Source: Chitinophagaceae bacterium (GTDB taxonomy: Bacteria; Bacteroidota; Bacteroidia; Chitinophagales; Chitinophagaceae). From it: a DNA stretch of 16,840 nucleotides. The position numbers and the translations under genes were made by a program. Position 1 is the first letter of the stretch. Each line of letters starts with the position of its first letter. Below the pieces are notes generated by a model. It ran no database searches and was not told the DNA's origin. It was given only the letters and a program-made list of their open reading frames with translations. The stretch spans positions 1,598 to 18,437 of the forward strand of contig PMUF01000153.1 of assembly GCA_003167015.1 (NCBI GenBank), in the 5' to 3' direction. Positions 7,208-14,177 of the stretch are shown piece after piece.

Positions 7208-8134
7208 TTACGAAAAAATGTCAGCCGCCAACCGATCGGCTTCACGCAGCGCCTCTTCGTCCAGCGGCGGTAATAGCTGCAGCTGCCGGAAATGGGCGAT
7301 CATCCATTCCGTATCCATATTGCCCACCAGATGGTCTCCTGCCATCGGACAGCCGCCAATGCCTCGCAGGGCGCCATCAAACCGACGGCACCCCGCCTGC
7401 AACGCAGCATCGATCTTCGCCTTGCGGTTATGCGCAGTCGAATGCAGATGTACGCCGATGGTATGACCGGGCAGCTGCCGGATCAGGTAGTCGGTCACGG
7501 AAAAGACCTGCTCGGGTGTCGCCAGACCAACCGTGTCCGCCAGGGACAACGTCCGTACGCCCAGCCGGCTCAGTGCGGCAGCCCATTCGTACACAATTTC
7601 TTCCGACCAGTGATCGCCATAGGGATTGCCAAAGCCCATCGAAAGGTAGACGACCAGCTCTTTTTCCGTCTTCGCACAGAGATCCTGCATCTCTTCTACT
7701 GTCGCGAAGGAACCTTCAATGGTCTTATTGGTATTGCGCAGCTGAAAGGTTTCTGAAACGGAGAATGGAAATCCAAGATATTGTATCGCCTCATGCCCTG
7801 CCGCCTCTTCAGCCCCGCGAAAATTCGCGACGATCGCCAGCAGCCGGGTGACGCTGCCTTCGGTATCGAGACCGGCCAGCACTTCAGCCGTATCGGCCAT
7901 TTGGGGAATGGCTTTGGGCGAAACGAAACTACCGAAATCCAGGGTATCGAAACCGACCTTCAGCAAGGCGTTGAGATATTCGATCTTTCGTGCCGTCGGG
8001 ATGATATGCGGCCAGCCCTGCATGGCGTCACGCGGACATTCGATGAGAGTAACAGGTAGCCCGGCACTGAACGGCAAATCCTTGCCGCTGTGGGTCTGGG
8101 GCTGCGAAGGTCGTGGTCGGTGCAATGGGCTCAT
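7208..8134 (-). CDS. Hydroxymethylglutaryl-CoA lyase (divergent Bacteroidota type)
   Basis: TIM-barrel lyase of the HMGL-like/DRE family that splits 3-hydroxy-3-methylglutaryl-CoA into acetyl-CoA and acetoacetate, the last step of leucine breakdown. It has 308 residues, family length. Seen: IECPRDAMQGW (31-41) with Arg35 and Asp36, FVSPKAIPQMAD (70-81), LADTVGLATP (198-207), the metal site GVHLHSTA (227-234, His229 and His231), the signature GIGGCPMAGD (258-267) with Cys262, and Asn272. Compared with the human enzyme, the motif EVGPRDGLQ is one residue shorter, and the acidic residue near the second barrel strand is Asp66 where Glu is usual. The ATG overlaps the rlmB stop codon as ATGA, which fixes the start at 8134 and implies translational coupling. 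The first 25 residues are polar and not conserved in the family. Close relatives could include other DRE-TIM aldolases, but the signature favours HMG-CoA lyase. Confidence 0.9.
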   Translation of the reverse strand: MSPLHRPRPSQPQTHSGKDLPFSAGLPVTLIECPRDAMQGWPHIIPTARKIEYLNALLKVGFDTLDFGSFVSPKAIPQMADTAEVLAGLDTEGSVTRLLAIVANFRGAEEAAGHEAIQYLGFPFSVSETFQLRNTNKTIEGSFATVEEMQDLCAKTEKELVVYLSMGFGNPYGDHWSEEIVYEWAAALSRLGVRTLSLADTVGLATPEQVFSVTDYLIRQLPGHTIGVHLHSTAHNRKAKIDAALQAGCRRFDGALRGIGGCPMAGDHLVGNMDTEWMIAHFRQLQLLPPLDEEALREADRLAADIFS

Positions 8135-8868
8135 GGTAAACGGTGTTTCATGGCTTCATATAAAATGATCCCCGCAGCGACAGAGACATTGAACGAATCG
8201 AAGTCACCGGCCATGGGAATGGTAAAATGCTCGTCCGCTGCCTTGCGGATATAGGCCTGGACTCCTTTGTCCTCGCTGCCCATGACTATACAACAAGGTT
8301 CTGCCAGTGGTAGTTCAAAAACTTTTTTGGGGGCATTCATTTCGCTGGTGAACACCTTGATCCCATTAAGATGTAACGTGTCGACCGCTTTGAGCAGACT
8401 GGCGACCCGGCAGATATGGATCCGTTCCAACGCGCCGGCAGAGGATTTCATCGCCTCTTCATTCAGGGCGCCGGTACCTTTATCGGGAATGACCAGGGTC
8501 TGGGCGCCGCAACACAATGCCGACCGGGCGATGGCGCCGATATTCCGGACATCGGTGACTCCATCGAGCATGATGAACAAAGGCGTCCCCCCCGCCCCGA
8601 CAACGTGATCGATCACCTGCTGCAGGTCCATGTATTGCACCAGACCGGCAAAAGCAATCACCCCCTGGTGGTTGGCCCGCGTGAGACTGTCCAGCTTCTC
8701 TACCGGAACGACCTGCACGGGGATATTATATTCCCGCGCCAGCTGCCGGATCTCCGCAATGGACTCCCCTGCCGTATTCCTTTGCAGGAGTATCTTGTCG
8801 ATGGCACGACCGGACCTGATCGTTTCCATCAGCGGCTGACGGCCAATAATGAGTTGACTTTTCTTCAT
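8131..8868 (-). CDS. rlmB: 23S rRNA (guanosine-2251-2'-O)-methyltransferase RlmB family
   Basis: SPOUT (TrmH/SpoU) methyltransferase that uses S-adenosylmethionine to methylate the ribose of a guanosine in the peptidyl-transferase P loop of 23S rRNA. It has 245 residues, normal length, with the N-terminal substrate-binding domain (1-80: IIGRQPLMETI, NHQGVIAF) followed by the knotted catalytic domain. SPOUT motif 1 is DGVTDVRNIGAIARSA (102-117, Asn109 and Arg115), motif 2 IVMGSEDKGV (194-203, Glu199), motif 3 FDSFNVSVAAGIILYE (223-238, Asn227). Motif 3 has Phe where LDSLNVSVA is more common. The IIGRQPLMETI start resembles RlmB rather than TrmH, but other ribose methyltransferases of the family cannot be excluded. 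Both ends overlap neighbours by 4 bp (ATGA), with the NUDIX gene upstream and the lyase gene downstream. Confidence 0.93.
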   Translation of the reverse strand: MKKSQLIIGRQPLMETIRSGRAIDKILLQRNTAGESIAEIRQLAREYNIPVQVVPVEKLDSLTRANHQGVIAFAGLVQYMDLQQVIDHVVGAGGTPLFIMLDGVTDVRNIGAIARSALCCGAQTLVIPDKGTGALNEEAMKSSAGALERIHICRVASLLKAVDTLHLNGIKVFTSEMNAPKKVFELPLAEPCCIVMGSEDKGVQAYIRKAADEHFTIPMAGDFDSFNVSVAAGIILYEAMKHRLP

Positions 8869-9431
8869 GCAAATGACAGTTGTCCCTGTACCAACATTAG
8901 TTTGACTTTCAATATGGACGCCACAGACATCGAATCGGTGATCTCCCCTCTTTCCACCATCCGGTAGGCCTCTTCAAAAGGCAGCTTCCTGACGACCAGC
9001 TGTTCTGTCTCCTCCGGCTCGGGCTCCCTTTGTTCAAGCCCCATCGCAAGGAACATATACCCCTTCTCATCGCCGACTGAATTGGAAAGATGCATTTCCA
9101 TCAGCAGCAGCCACTCGGCAGCCACCAGGCCGGTCTCTTCCAGCAATTCCCGCCTGGCTGATTCGACCGGCGGCAAAGCCGGGTCCCCGCCCCCCTCCGG
9201 GATCTCCCAGCTGTAGGCATCCAGGGTAAAGCGATACTGCCCCACCAGCCAGGTATTCCCCTTCTCATCCAGCGGCAGGATACCGATGGCCAGGTTTTTA
9301 AAGCGGACCTTCCCATAGATGCCTTTCCCGCCACTGGGATTCAGCACGTCATATTCTGTCAATCCGATCCACTTGTTATCGTAAATAGTCCGTTCGTTCA
9401 GGACCGTCCACGGATTATGCGTCTCGTTCAT
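8865..9431 (-). CDS. NUDIX hydrolase (ADP-ribose pyrophosphatase-like)
   Basis: Protein of 188 residues with a NUDIX fold. Such enzymes hydrolyse nucleoside diphosphates linked to another group; the overall pattern (LVGQYRFTLDAYSWEIPEGGG at 62-82, then the box) is that of the ADP-ribose/ADP-sugar pyrophosphatase group. The catalytic helix SARRELLEETGL (91-102) carries Arg94, Glu95, Glu98 and Glu99, the metal-binding core. The first glutamate of the consensus GX5EX7REUXEEXGU is not at its usual place: the loop reads GGGDPALPPVE. The ATG at 9431 gives the expected N-terminus (WTVLNERTIYDNKW). It heads the minus-strand run to rlmB, whose start overlaps its stop by 4 bp (ATGA). Between it and metK lies the metK terminator, so its own promoter is not obvious. 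Confidence 0.9.
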   Translation of the reverse strand: MNETHNPWTVLNERTIYDNKWIGLTEYDVLNPSGGKGIYGKVRFKNLAIGILPLDEKGNTWLVGQYRFTLDAYSWEIPEGGGDPALPPVESARRELLEETGLVAAEWLLLMEMHLSNSVGDEKGYMFLAMGLEQREPEPEETEQLVVRKLPFEEAYRMVERGEITDSMSVASILKVKLMLVQGQLSFA

Positions 9432-9442
9432 ACGGTAAAAGT

Positions 9443-9471
9443 AAAAAAAAACCTCCCGACAGGGAGGTTTT
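9443..9471 (-). terminator. Intrinsic terminator of metK
   Basis: Perfect 9-bp stem, AAACCTCCC (9449-9457) with GGGAGGTTT (9462-9470), tetraloop GACA at 9458-9461. On the minus strand it is followed by an unbroken run of nine U (the A run 9443-9451, the last three also pairing in the stem). It begins 18 bp after the metK stop codon and is the clearest terminator in the window. Its end lies only 11 bp before the NUDIX start codon. Confidence 0.9.
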
Positions 9472-9489
9472 ATGATGAGTGTAGTTGCT

Positions 9490-10743
9490 TTATTTAATAC
9501 CGAAAGCCTTCTTCACCTTGGGAACATAATCCAGTTTCTCCCAGGTAAACAGCTCAACCTTTCTCGTCACCGTCTTACCATCGGGAGAGACGAAAGTCTT
9601 TTCCACCACCTGCGGCTGACGGCCCATATGACCGTAGGCAGCCGTCTCACTGTAAATCGGGTTACGCAGCTTGAGCCGGGTTTCGATAAAATAGGGACGC
9701 ATATCGAACAGTTCCGTGACCTTCTTGGCAATCTGGCCGTCGGTCAGCTTGACTTTTGCAGTGCCATAGGTGTTGACGTTGATGCTCGTGGGCTGTGCAA
9801 CGCCGATAGCATAAGAAACCTGTACCAGCACTTCGTCGGCAACTCCGGCAGCAACGAGGTTCTTGGCAATATGGCGGGTTGCGTAAGCAGCGGACCTGTC
9901 CACCTTGGAAGGATCTTTACCGCTGAAAGCGCCACCGCCGTGGGCGCCCTTGCCGCCATAGGTGTCTACGATGATCTTACGACCGGTCAGACCGGTATCG
10001 CCATGCGGGCCACCGATGACGAATTTGCCCGTGGGGTTGATATGATATTTGATCTGATCGTTGAACAGCTTCGCGTATTTCTTATACTTTGCCTTTACAC
10101 GGGGGATCAGGATCTCGATGATGTCTTTCTTGATCTTAGCCTGCATCTTGGTCTCCGTATCGAAATCGTCGTGCTGGGTGGAAACCACAATAGCATCGAT
10201 CCTGACCGGCTTGTTATTGTCATCGTACTCGAGCGTGACCTGGCTCTTGGCGTCGGGGCGGAGATATTTGATCTGCTTGTCTTCCCTTCTCAGCACAGCC
10301 AGTTCCAGCAGGATCTTGTGCGCCAGGTCGAGCGCCAGCGGCATATAGTCATCGGTCTCATTGCTGGCATAGCCAAACATCATACCCTGGTCACCGGCGC
10401 CTTGCTCTTCCTTCTTCTTCTTGTCCACCCCCTGGTTGATATCCGAGGATTGTTCGTGAATGGCGGAGAAGATACCACAGGAATTAGCCTCGAACATATA
10501 TTCACTCTTGGTGTAGCCGATCTTGCGGATAACGCCGCGGGCAATTTCCTGCACATCGAGATAAGCCTTGGACTTTACCTCTCCGGCCAGAACTACCTGG
10601 CCCGTGGTGACCAGCGTCTCGCAAGCTACTTTTGACTGCGGGTCAAAAGCTAGAAAATTGTCGATCAGTGCATCGGAGATCTGGTCGGCTACTTTGTCCG
10701 GATGTCCTTCGGAAACGCTCTCGGACGTGAATAAATAAGGCAT
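9490..10743 (-). CDS. metK: S-adenosylmethionine synthetase
   Basis: Methionine adenosyltransferase, forming S-adenosylmethionine from ATP and methionine in the cytoplasm. It has 417 residues, slightly longer than the E. coli enzyme (384), as usual in Bacteroidota. All signatures are present: FTSESVSEGHPDK (5-17) for ATP and magnesium, GAGDQGMMFGYA (115-126), GGPHGDTGLTGRK (244-256), the P-loop-like GGGAFSGKD (269-277) and DRSAAYATR (282-290). The extra length includes the lysine-rich loop DKKKKEEQ (107-114), the part that gates the active site in this family. The Met at 10743 begins the conserved N-terminus MPYLFTSESVSEG. It is monocistronic by appearance, with a TAnnTTTG promoter upstream and a strong terminator downstream. 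I see no SAM riboswitch in the short leader. Confidence 0.98.
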   Translation of the reverse strand: MPYLFTSESVSEGHPDKVADQISDALIDNFLAFDPQSKVACETLVTTGQVVLAGEVKSKAYLDVQEIARGVIRKIGYTKSEYMFEANSCGIFSAIHEQSSDINQGVDKKKKEEQGAGDQGMMFGYASNETDDYMPLALDLAHKILLELAVLRREDKQIKYLRPDAKSQVTLEYDDNNKPVRIDAIVVSTQHDDFDTETKMQAKIKKDIIEILIPRVKAKYKKYAKLFNDQIKYHINPTGKFVIGGPHGDTGLTGRKIIVDTYGGKGAHGGGAFSGKDPSKVDRSAAYATRHIAKNLVAAGVADEVLVQVSYAIGVAQPTSINVNTYGTAKVKLTDGQIAKKVTELFDMRPYFIETRLKLRNPIYSETAAYGHMGRQPQVVEKTFVSPDGKTVTRKVELFTWEKLDYVPKVKKAFGIK

Positions 10744-10793
10744 TGTGGAAATAAGTATTTAATTGAAAAGAATGGGTTTTTGATTTACGCGTG

Positions 10794-10801
10794 CAAATAT
10801 A
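10794..10801 (-). promoter_or_regulatory. Bacteroidota -7 element for metK
   Basis: On the minus strand the octamer TATATTTG fits TAnnTTTG. It lies 50 bp upstream of the metK start codon, giving an expected leader of about 45 nt, too short for a known SAM riboswitch. No clear TTG is found at the -33 position, where the sequence is T-rich instead. Confidence 0.55.
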
Positions 10802-10831
10802 CTAGACTCCATCCAGTTGTGAAAAAACGAA

Positions 10832-11644
10832 TTATTTGCTGAGATCGGTGTACAGCTGCAAATAATCTGTTAAATCCGATTCTGCGTTAAAGGAGAGCAC
10901 CTTTTTGCCCCGGATCTTACCGAATTCTTCGATCAGCTTCTTGTCGACCTTTTCGGCTCCGAAAGTGATGGCATCGGCATAGGTAGCGCCGCCGCGGAAC
11001 AAGGCAGTATTGTTGGCCTCTTTATAAGGCTCCAGGTCTTTCTCCTTGATGTTGGCATGGATATTAGCCAGTTTCAGGAAGTCTGCTCCCAGTTTCTCTT
11101 TAAAGGTGGGCTGTCCGATAGTAAAAACGCATTTGCTGTGAGCAAAAACAGGCTCTTTTTTATAGACAGTCTTGAGGTACAACGGAATGAGCCCGGTCAT
11201 CCAGCCGCTGCAATGGATGACGTCGGGCGGCCAGCCGAATTTCTTCACGGTCTCCAGGGCGCCCTTACAATAGAAAACAGTACGCAGACCATTGTCTTCG
11301 AACCATTTGTCCTGCTCGTCATGAAAAATGAACTTCCGCTTGAAAAGATCTTCGTTATCGAGGAAATATACCTGCAGACGCGCATTCGGCAAGGAGGCTA
11401 CTTTAATTTGCAGAGGATAGTCGTCATTGTCCACGGAGACATTGATGCCCGACAGGCGAACAACCTCATGCAGCCTATGCCTCCTCTCATTCACCACTCC
11501 GAAACGCGGCATGATACAACGCACCTCAAATCCACTGTCATTTGATTTAATTGCCAACTTATTAACGATCTCTGCAAATTCTGTCAGCTCTAAATATGGC
11601 GACATTTCGTTGGCAATAAATAAAATTCGCTTTTTTTGTAGCAT
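10832..11644 (-). CDS. Glycogen/starch synthase-like protein, N-terminal domain only
   Basis: Protein of 270 residues resembling the N-terminal Rossmann domain of GT5 glycogen/starch synthases (which are about 480 residues) and lacking the C-terminal GT-B domain. Landmarks: KRILFIANEMSPYLELTEFAEIV (5-27), the counterpart of the start of GlgA; VRCIMPRFG (41-49); PPDVIHCSGWMTGLIPLYLK (139-158), matching DVVHAHDWHAGL of GlgA; and CVFTIGQPTFKEKL (172-185), matching VFTVHN. The KTGGL motif that binds ADP-glucose in true synthases is absent (the aligned stretch is LELTEFAEI). It is therefore probably not an active glycogen synthase; a regulatory or binding role is possible, but its function is unknown. 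Databases often carry such short forms in Bacteroidota as glycogen synthase. It diverges from panC across 133 bp and has a good TAnnTTTG element. Confidence 0.82.
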   Translation of the reverse strand: MLQKKRILFIANEMSPYLELTEFAEIVNKLAIKSNDSGFEVRCIMPRFGVVNERRHRLHEVVRLSGINVSVDNDDYPLQIKVASLPNARLQVYFLDNEDLFKRKFIFHDEQDKWFEDNGLRTVFYCKGALETVKKFGWPPDVIHCSGWMTGLIPLYLKTVYKKEPVFAHSKCVFTIGQPTFKEKLGADFLKLANIHANIKEKDLEPYKEANNTALFRGGATYADAITFGAEKVDKKLIEEFGKIRGKKVLSFNAESDLTDYLQLYTDLSK

Positions 11645-11710
11645 TATTTTACAATAATTGTTGAGCCGAAACCCGGTTTATCCGCCGGCGCATTAACACG
11701 AAATAGTTTG

Positions 11711-11718
11711 CAAAGGTA
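11711..11718 (-). promoter_or_regulatory. Bacteroidota -7 element for the glycogen-synthase-like gene
   Basis: On the minus strand TACCTTTG matches TAnnTTTG and lies 66 bp upstream of the start codon at 11644. No TTG is at the -33 position; an inverted repeat (11717-11732) partly overlaps the region between the two expected elements and could be a regulator site. Confidence 0.5.
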
Positions 11719-11777
11719 CAATTTTTATTGTAAAATCGGCACTGTAGCCGCTTTTGACGTCTAAAACGGTAAAAATT

Positions 11778-12638
11778 ATGATTTTATTCAAACGAGCCGG
11801 CGATCTGACCCGCTGGCTGGACCAGCAGCGGCTTTCCGGGAAATCGATCGGTTTCGTCCCCACCCTGGGCGCCTTGCATGCAGGACATATATCACTTATC
11901 GCTATATCAAAAAAGTCGGCCGGAGTGACCGTTTGCAGCATCTTTGTCAACCCCACACAGTTCAATGATCCCCGGGATTTCCAGAAATATCCTATTACCC
12001 TGGAAAAAGATATCGCCCTATTGGAGCAGTCCGGTACAGATGTGCTTTTCCTGCCGGAGGTAACCGAGGTTTACCCCGACGGCACTTCCGGGCTCGAGCA
12101 CTACGACCTGGGCCGCATCGAAACATTGTTGGAAGGCAGGTACCGGCCCGGTCATTTCCAGGGCGTATGCCAGGTCATGCGCCGCCTGCTGGATGTGGTC
12201 AGGCCGGATGATTTGTTCATGGGCCGGAAGGACTATCAGCAGTGCATGGTCGTGCAACGGCTGCTGGAACTCAGGGATATGCCCACGCGGCTGCACCGCT
12301 GCCCGATCCTGCGCGAACAGGACGGCCTGGCCATGAGCAGCCGGAATATGCGGTTGACGCCGGAGCAACGGCAGAAGGCCCCCGCTATATACAAAGCGCT
12401 GCTGGCTATACGCACAGGCTGGCTGATGGGTCACCCCTCAAAAACAGGGCTCATCGCCACAGCCATGAAAACCCTCGAACAGGCGGACTTTCGGGTGGAC
12501 TACATAGAAATTGCCGATCATAAAACACTGGAACCAATAGATGGGGGGCCGGGAGCCGTCGCGCTTATTGCAGCCTTCCTGGGAGAAGTTCGGCTGATCG
12601 ACAATATGGTGCTGGAAATGCATTCCTATGAAAAATAA
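11778..12638 (+). CDS. panC: Pantoate--beta-alanine ligase
   Basis: Pantothenate synthetase, which joins pantoate and beta-alanine using ATP by way of a pantoyl adenylate. I take the ATG at 11778 (286 residues) rather than the in-frame TTG at 11754, because family members begin MIIFK-like and the extra eight residues are not conserved. Motifs in order: PTLGALHAGH (29-38, usual PTMGALHxGH with His34 and His37 of the HIGH site), SIFVNPTQF (54-62), GHFQGV (125-130), FMGRKDYQQ (147-155; Lys151, Asp152, Gln154) and the KMSKS-equivalent MSSRN (186-190). It is first in a plus-strand group with panD, 130 bp downstream, which makes its beta-alanine. panB and panE are not in the window. Confidence 0.97.
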   Translation: MILFKRAGDLTRWLDQQRLSGKSIGFVPTLGALHAGHISLIAISKKSAGVTVCSIFVNPTQFNDPRDFQKYPITLEKDIALLEQSGTDVLFLPEVTEVYPDGTSGLEHYDLGRIETLLEGRYRPGHFQGVCQVMRRLLDVVRPDDLFMGRKDYQQCMVVQRLLELRDMPTRLHRCPILREQDGLAMSSRNMRLTPEQRQKAPAIYKALLAIRTGWLMGHPSKTGLIATAMKTLEQADFRVDYIEIADHKTLEPIDGGPGAVALIAAFLGEVRLIDNMVLEMHSYEK

Positions 12639-12665
12639 TGCATTTCCAGCAAACCGCTAACGTCT

Positions 12666-12695
12666 GTCCTTCGGACGATCCGCCGGAGGCGGATC
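12666..12695. repeat. Double hairpin between panC and panD
   Basis: Two adjoining inverted repeats: GTCC-TTC-GGAC (12666-12676) and, starting at the next base, the stronger perfect repeat GATCCGCC-GGA-GGCGGATC (12677-12695, 8-bp arms, 3-base loop). Neither is followed by a T run on either strand, so this is not an intrinsic terminator. It may be a dispersed palindromic repeat of the REP kind, or an RNA structure that stabilises the panC message end. Family membership cannot be judged from one copy. Confidence 0.6.
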
Positions 12696-12738
12696 AGGGG
12701 GGAGCTTCAGACCGAACCTTCAGTCTCATGAATTTGTT

Positions 12739-12746
12739 TACTTTTG
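12739..12746 (+). promoter_or_regulatory. Candidate -7 element for panD
   Basis: TACTTTTG fits TAnnTTTG and lies 22 bp before the panD ATG, so a transcript would have a leader of about 15 nt. No TTG sits 19-21 bases upstream. It would let panD, the membrane protein and rfaE2 be expressed apart from panC. Confidence 0.45.
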
Positions 12747-12768
12747 TGCCCATTTTTAAATCACAAGC

Positions 12769-13113
12769 ATGGACATAGAAATTCTGAAATCCAAAGTACA
12801 CCGCGCCACCATCACGGAAGCTAACCTGAATTATGTCGGCAGCCTCACACTGGACGAAGACCTCATGGACGCCGCCAATATGATAGAGAATGAAAAGGTG
12901 CAGATCGTGAACGTCAACAACGGCAGCCGCATCGAAACGTACCTCATCAAAGGCAAAAGAGGATCGGGCACCTGCTGCCTGAACGGGCCCGCTGCACGCC
13001 AAGGTGCAGTGGGAGATATCGTTATTGTCATTTCCTACGCACACATGGATTTTGAAGAGGCTAAACGTTTCAGCCCCAGGATCGTTTTTCCAAAAGAAGG
13101 AAATAAACTGTAA
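12769..13113 (+). CDS. panD: Aspartate 1-decarboxylase
   Basis: Pyruvoyl-dependent decarboxylase converting aspartate to beta-alanine for pantothenate and coenzyme A. It is 114 residues, close to E. coli PanD (126). The protein begins MDIEILKSKVHRATITEANLNY, carrying the conserved Lys9 and His11, and the self-processing site Gly24-Ser25 is present in NYVGSLTLD; Ser25 becomes the pyruvoyl group. Other conserved blocks are NVNNGSRIETY (48-58, with Arg54 and the nearby Thr57/Tyr58) and GKRGSGTCCLNGPAAR (62-77). It would feed panC directly. The next gene follows after 11 bp, so the two are likely cotranscribed. Confidence 0.97.
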   Translation: MDIEILKSKVHRATITEANLNYVGSLTLDEDLMDAANMIENEKVQIVNVNNGSRIETYLIKGKRGSGTCCLNGPAARQGAVGDIVIVISYAHMDFEEAKRFSPRIVFPKEGNKL

Positions 13114-13124
13114 CTTGTAGCCCT

Positions 13125-14177
13125 ATGAAGAAGAAACTCCTGGTGCTGTTACAATATCTTTTTTTCGCTGCGCTGGCAGCGTTTTTTGTGTGGCTTAGCC
13201 TGAAGGATATGGACAGTCAGAAGTGGGCCCAGTTGAAGGATGCACTGGACCGGGCCAATTACTGGCTGCTCGTGCCTGTACTGGGGCTCCTCCTGGTCAG
13301 TCACTGGTTGCGGGCCCTCCGCTGGAGACAACTGATCGAACCCATGGGCTATGAGCCTTCCAAGATCAATTGTTTTCTCGGCGTGATGATCGGATATTTC
13401 GTCAATCTCGGCGCCCCCCGGTTGGGCGAAGTGGTCAAATGCACTATCCTCGCCCGATATGAAAAAGTGCCCGCCGATAAACTGGTGGGGACCATCGTAG
13501 CCGAGCGCGCATTCGATGTCATTTGCCTGGCGATCGTATTCGGGTTGACTTTTTTGTTCCAGTTCAACGTCATTCACTCGCTGACAGCCGACAAGACGGC
13601 CGCTTTATTCCAGGGCGCTAACGGACATATCTCGATCCTGAAAATCCTGCTGCTGGCAGCAGGTCTGCTGGTAGCTTTCCTGCTTGTCCGCTGGATACTC
13701 AGCCGCTGGGGACATATCAATCTCATCAAAAAAGTAAAAGCGATCTTCGTCAATATCTGGCATGGACTGACCAGTGTCCGCGCGCTGAAGAATAAACCTC
13801 TGTTCTTTGTTTATACGGTCGGCATCTGGTGCATGTATCTGCTGAGCACCTGGTTCGGTTTCTTCGCCATCAGCGCCACCAGTCACCTCACGATTACCGA
13901 CGCACTCAGCGTACTGGCCATGGGCAGCGTTGGCATGATCGTTTCACCGGGCGGCATCGGCGCCTATGCCTTGCTGGTGCAGAAAACCGTTACCTTCTAT
14001 GACGTGCCTGCCGTTCCCTATGGGTTGGCGCTGGGCTGGTTGTTATGGTTCGGCCAGTTCCTCAGCTTTATCCTGTTCGGTACAGTTAGCTTTATACTCC
14101 TGCCTATCATCAATAAAAAACGTACTCTAATCACTACGGATGAAAATACCGCAGATCATACCACAAAAAATCTTTGA
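13125..14177 (+). CDS. LPG_synthase_TM / flippase-like integral membrane protein
   Basis: Integral membrane protein of 350 residues of the UPF0104/LPG_synthase_TM family (PF03706, also called YbhN/AglD-like), known from the membrane half of lysylphosphatidylglycerol synthase and proposed to move or handle lipid-linked substrates. Hydrophobic segments lie near residues 5-26, 46-66, 83-97, 130-150, 170-192, 227-250, 258-285 and 300-328. Family motifs visible: RALRWRQLI (63-71), NLGAPRLGEVVKC (94-106; the family PxRxGE motif), VAERAFDV (125-132) and SPGGIGAYALL (274-284). No catalytic C-terminal aminoacyl-transfer domain follows, so it is not a full MprF. It begins 11 bp after panD and its 3' end overlaps rfaE2 by 38 bp. 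The hydrophilic tail (331-350) lies mostly in the overlap. The substrate is unknown. Confidence 0.88.
   Translation: MKKKLLVLLQYLFFAALAAFFVWLSLKDMDSQKWAQLKDALDRANYWLLVPVLGLLLVSHWLRALRWRQLIEPMGYEPSKINCFLGVMIGYFVNLGAPRLGEVVKCTILARYEKVPADKLVGTIVAERAFDVICLAIVFGLTFLFQFNVIHSLTADKTAALFQGANGHISILKILLLAAGLLVAFLLVRWILSRWGHINLIKKVKAIFVNIWHGLTSVRALKNKPLFFVYTVGIWCMYLLSTWFGFFAISATSHLTITDALSVLAMGSVGMIVSPGGIGAYALLVQKTVTFYDVPAVPYGLALGWLLWFGQFLSFILFGTVSFILLPIINKKRTLITTDENTADHTTKNL

Noticed and set aside
9472..10635. Long plus-strand open frame of 387 codons
   Set aside because: It is antisense to metK, one of the best conserved genes known, and begins in the metK terminator. The low stop density follows from the codon use of metK.
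10744..10831. SAM riboswitch ahead of metK
   Set aside because: The gap is 88 bp and the predicted leader about 45 nt; I see no pseudoknot or multi-stem layout of a known SAM riboswitch class.
11754..11777. Upstream TTG start for panC
   Set aside because: It adds eight residues without family conservation, while the ATG at 11778 gives the normal N-terminus.
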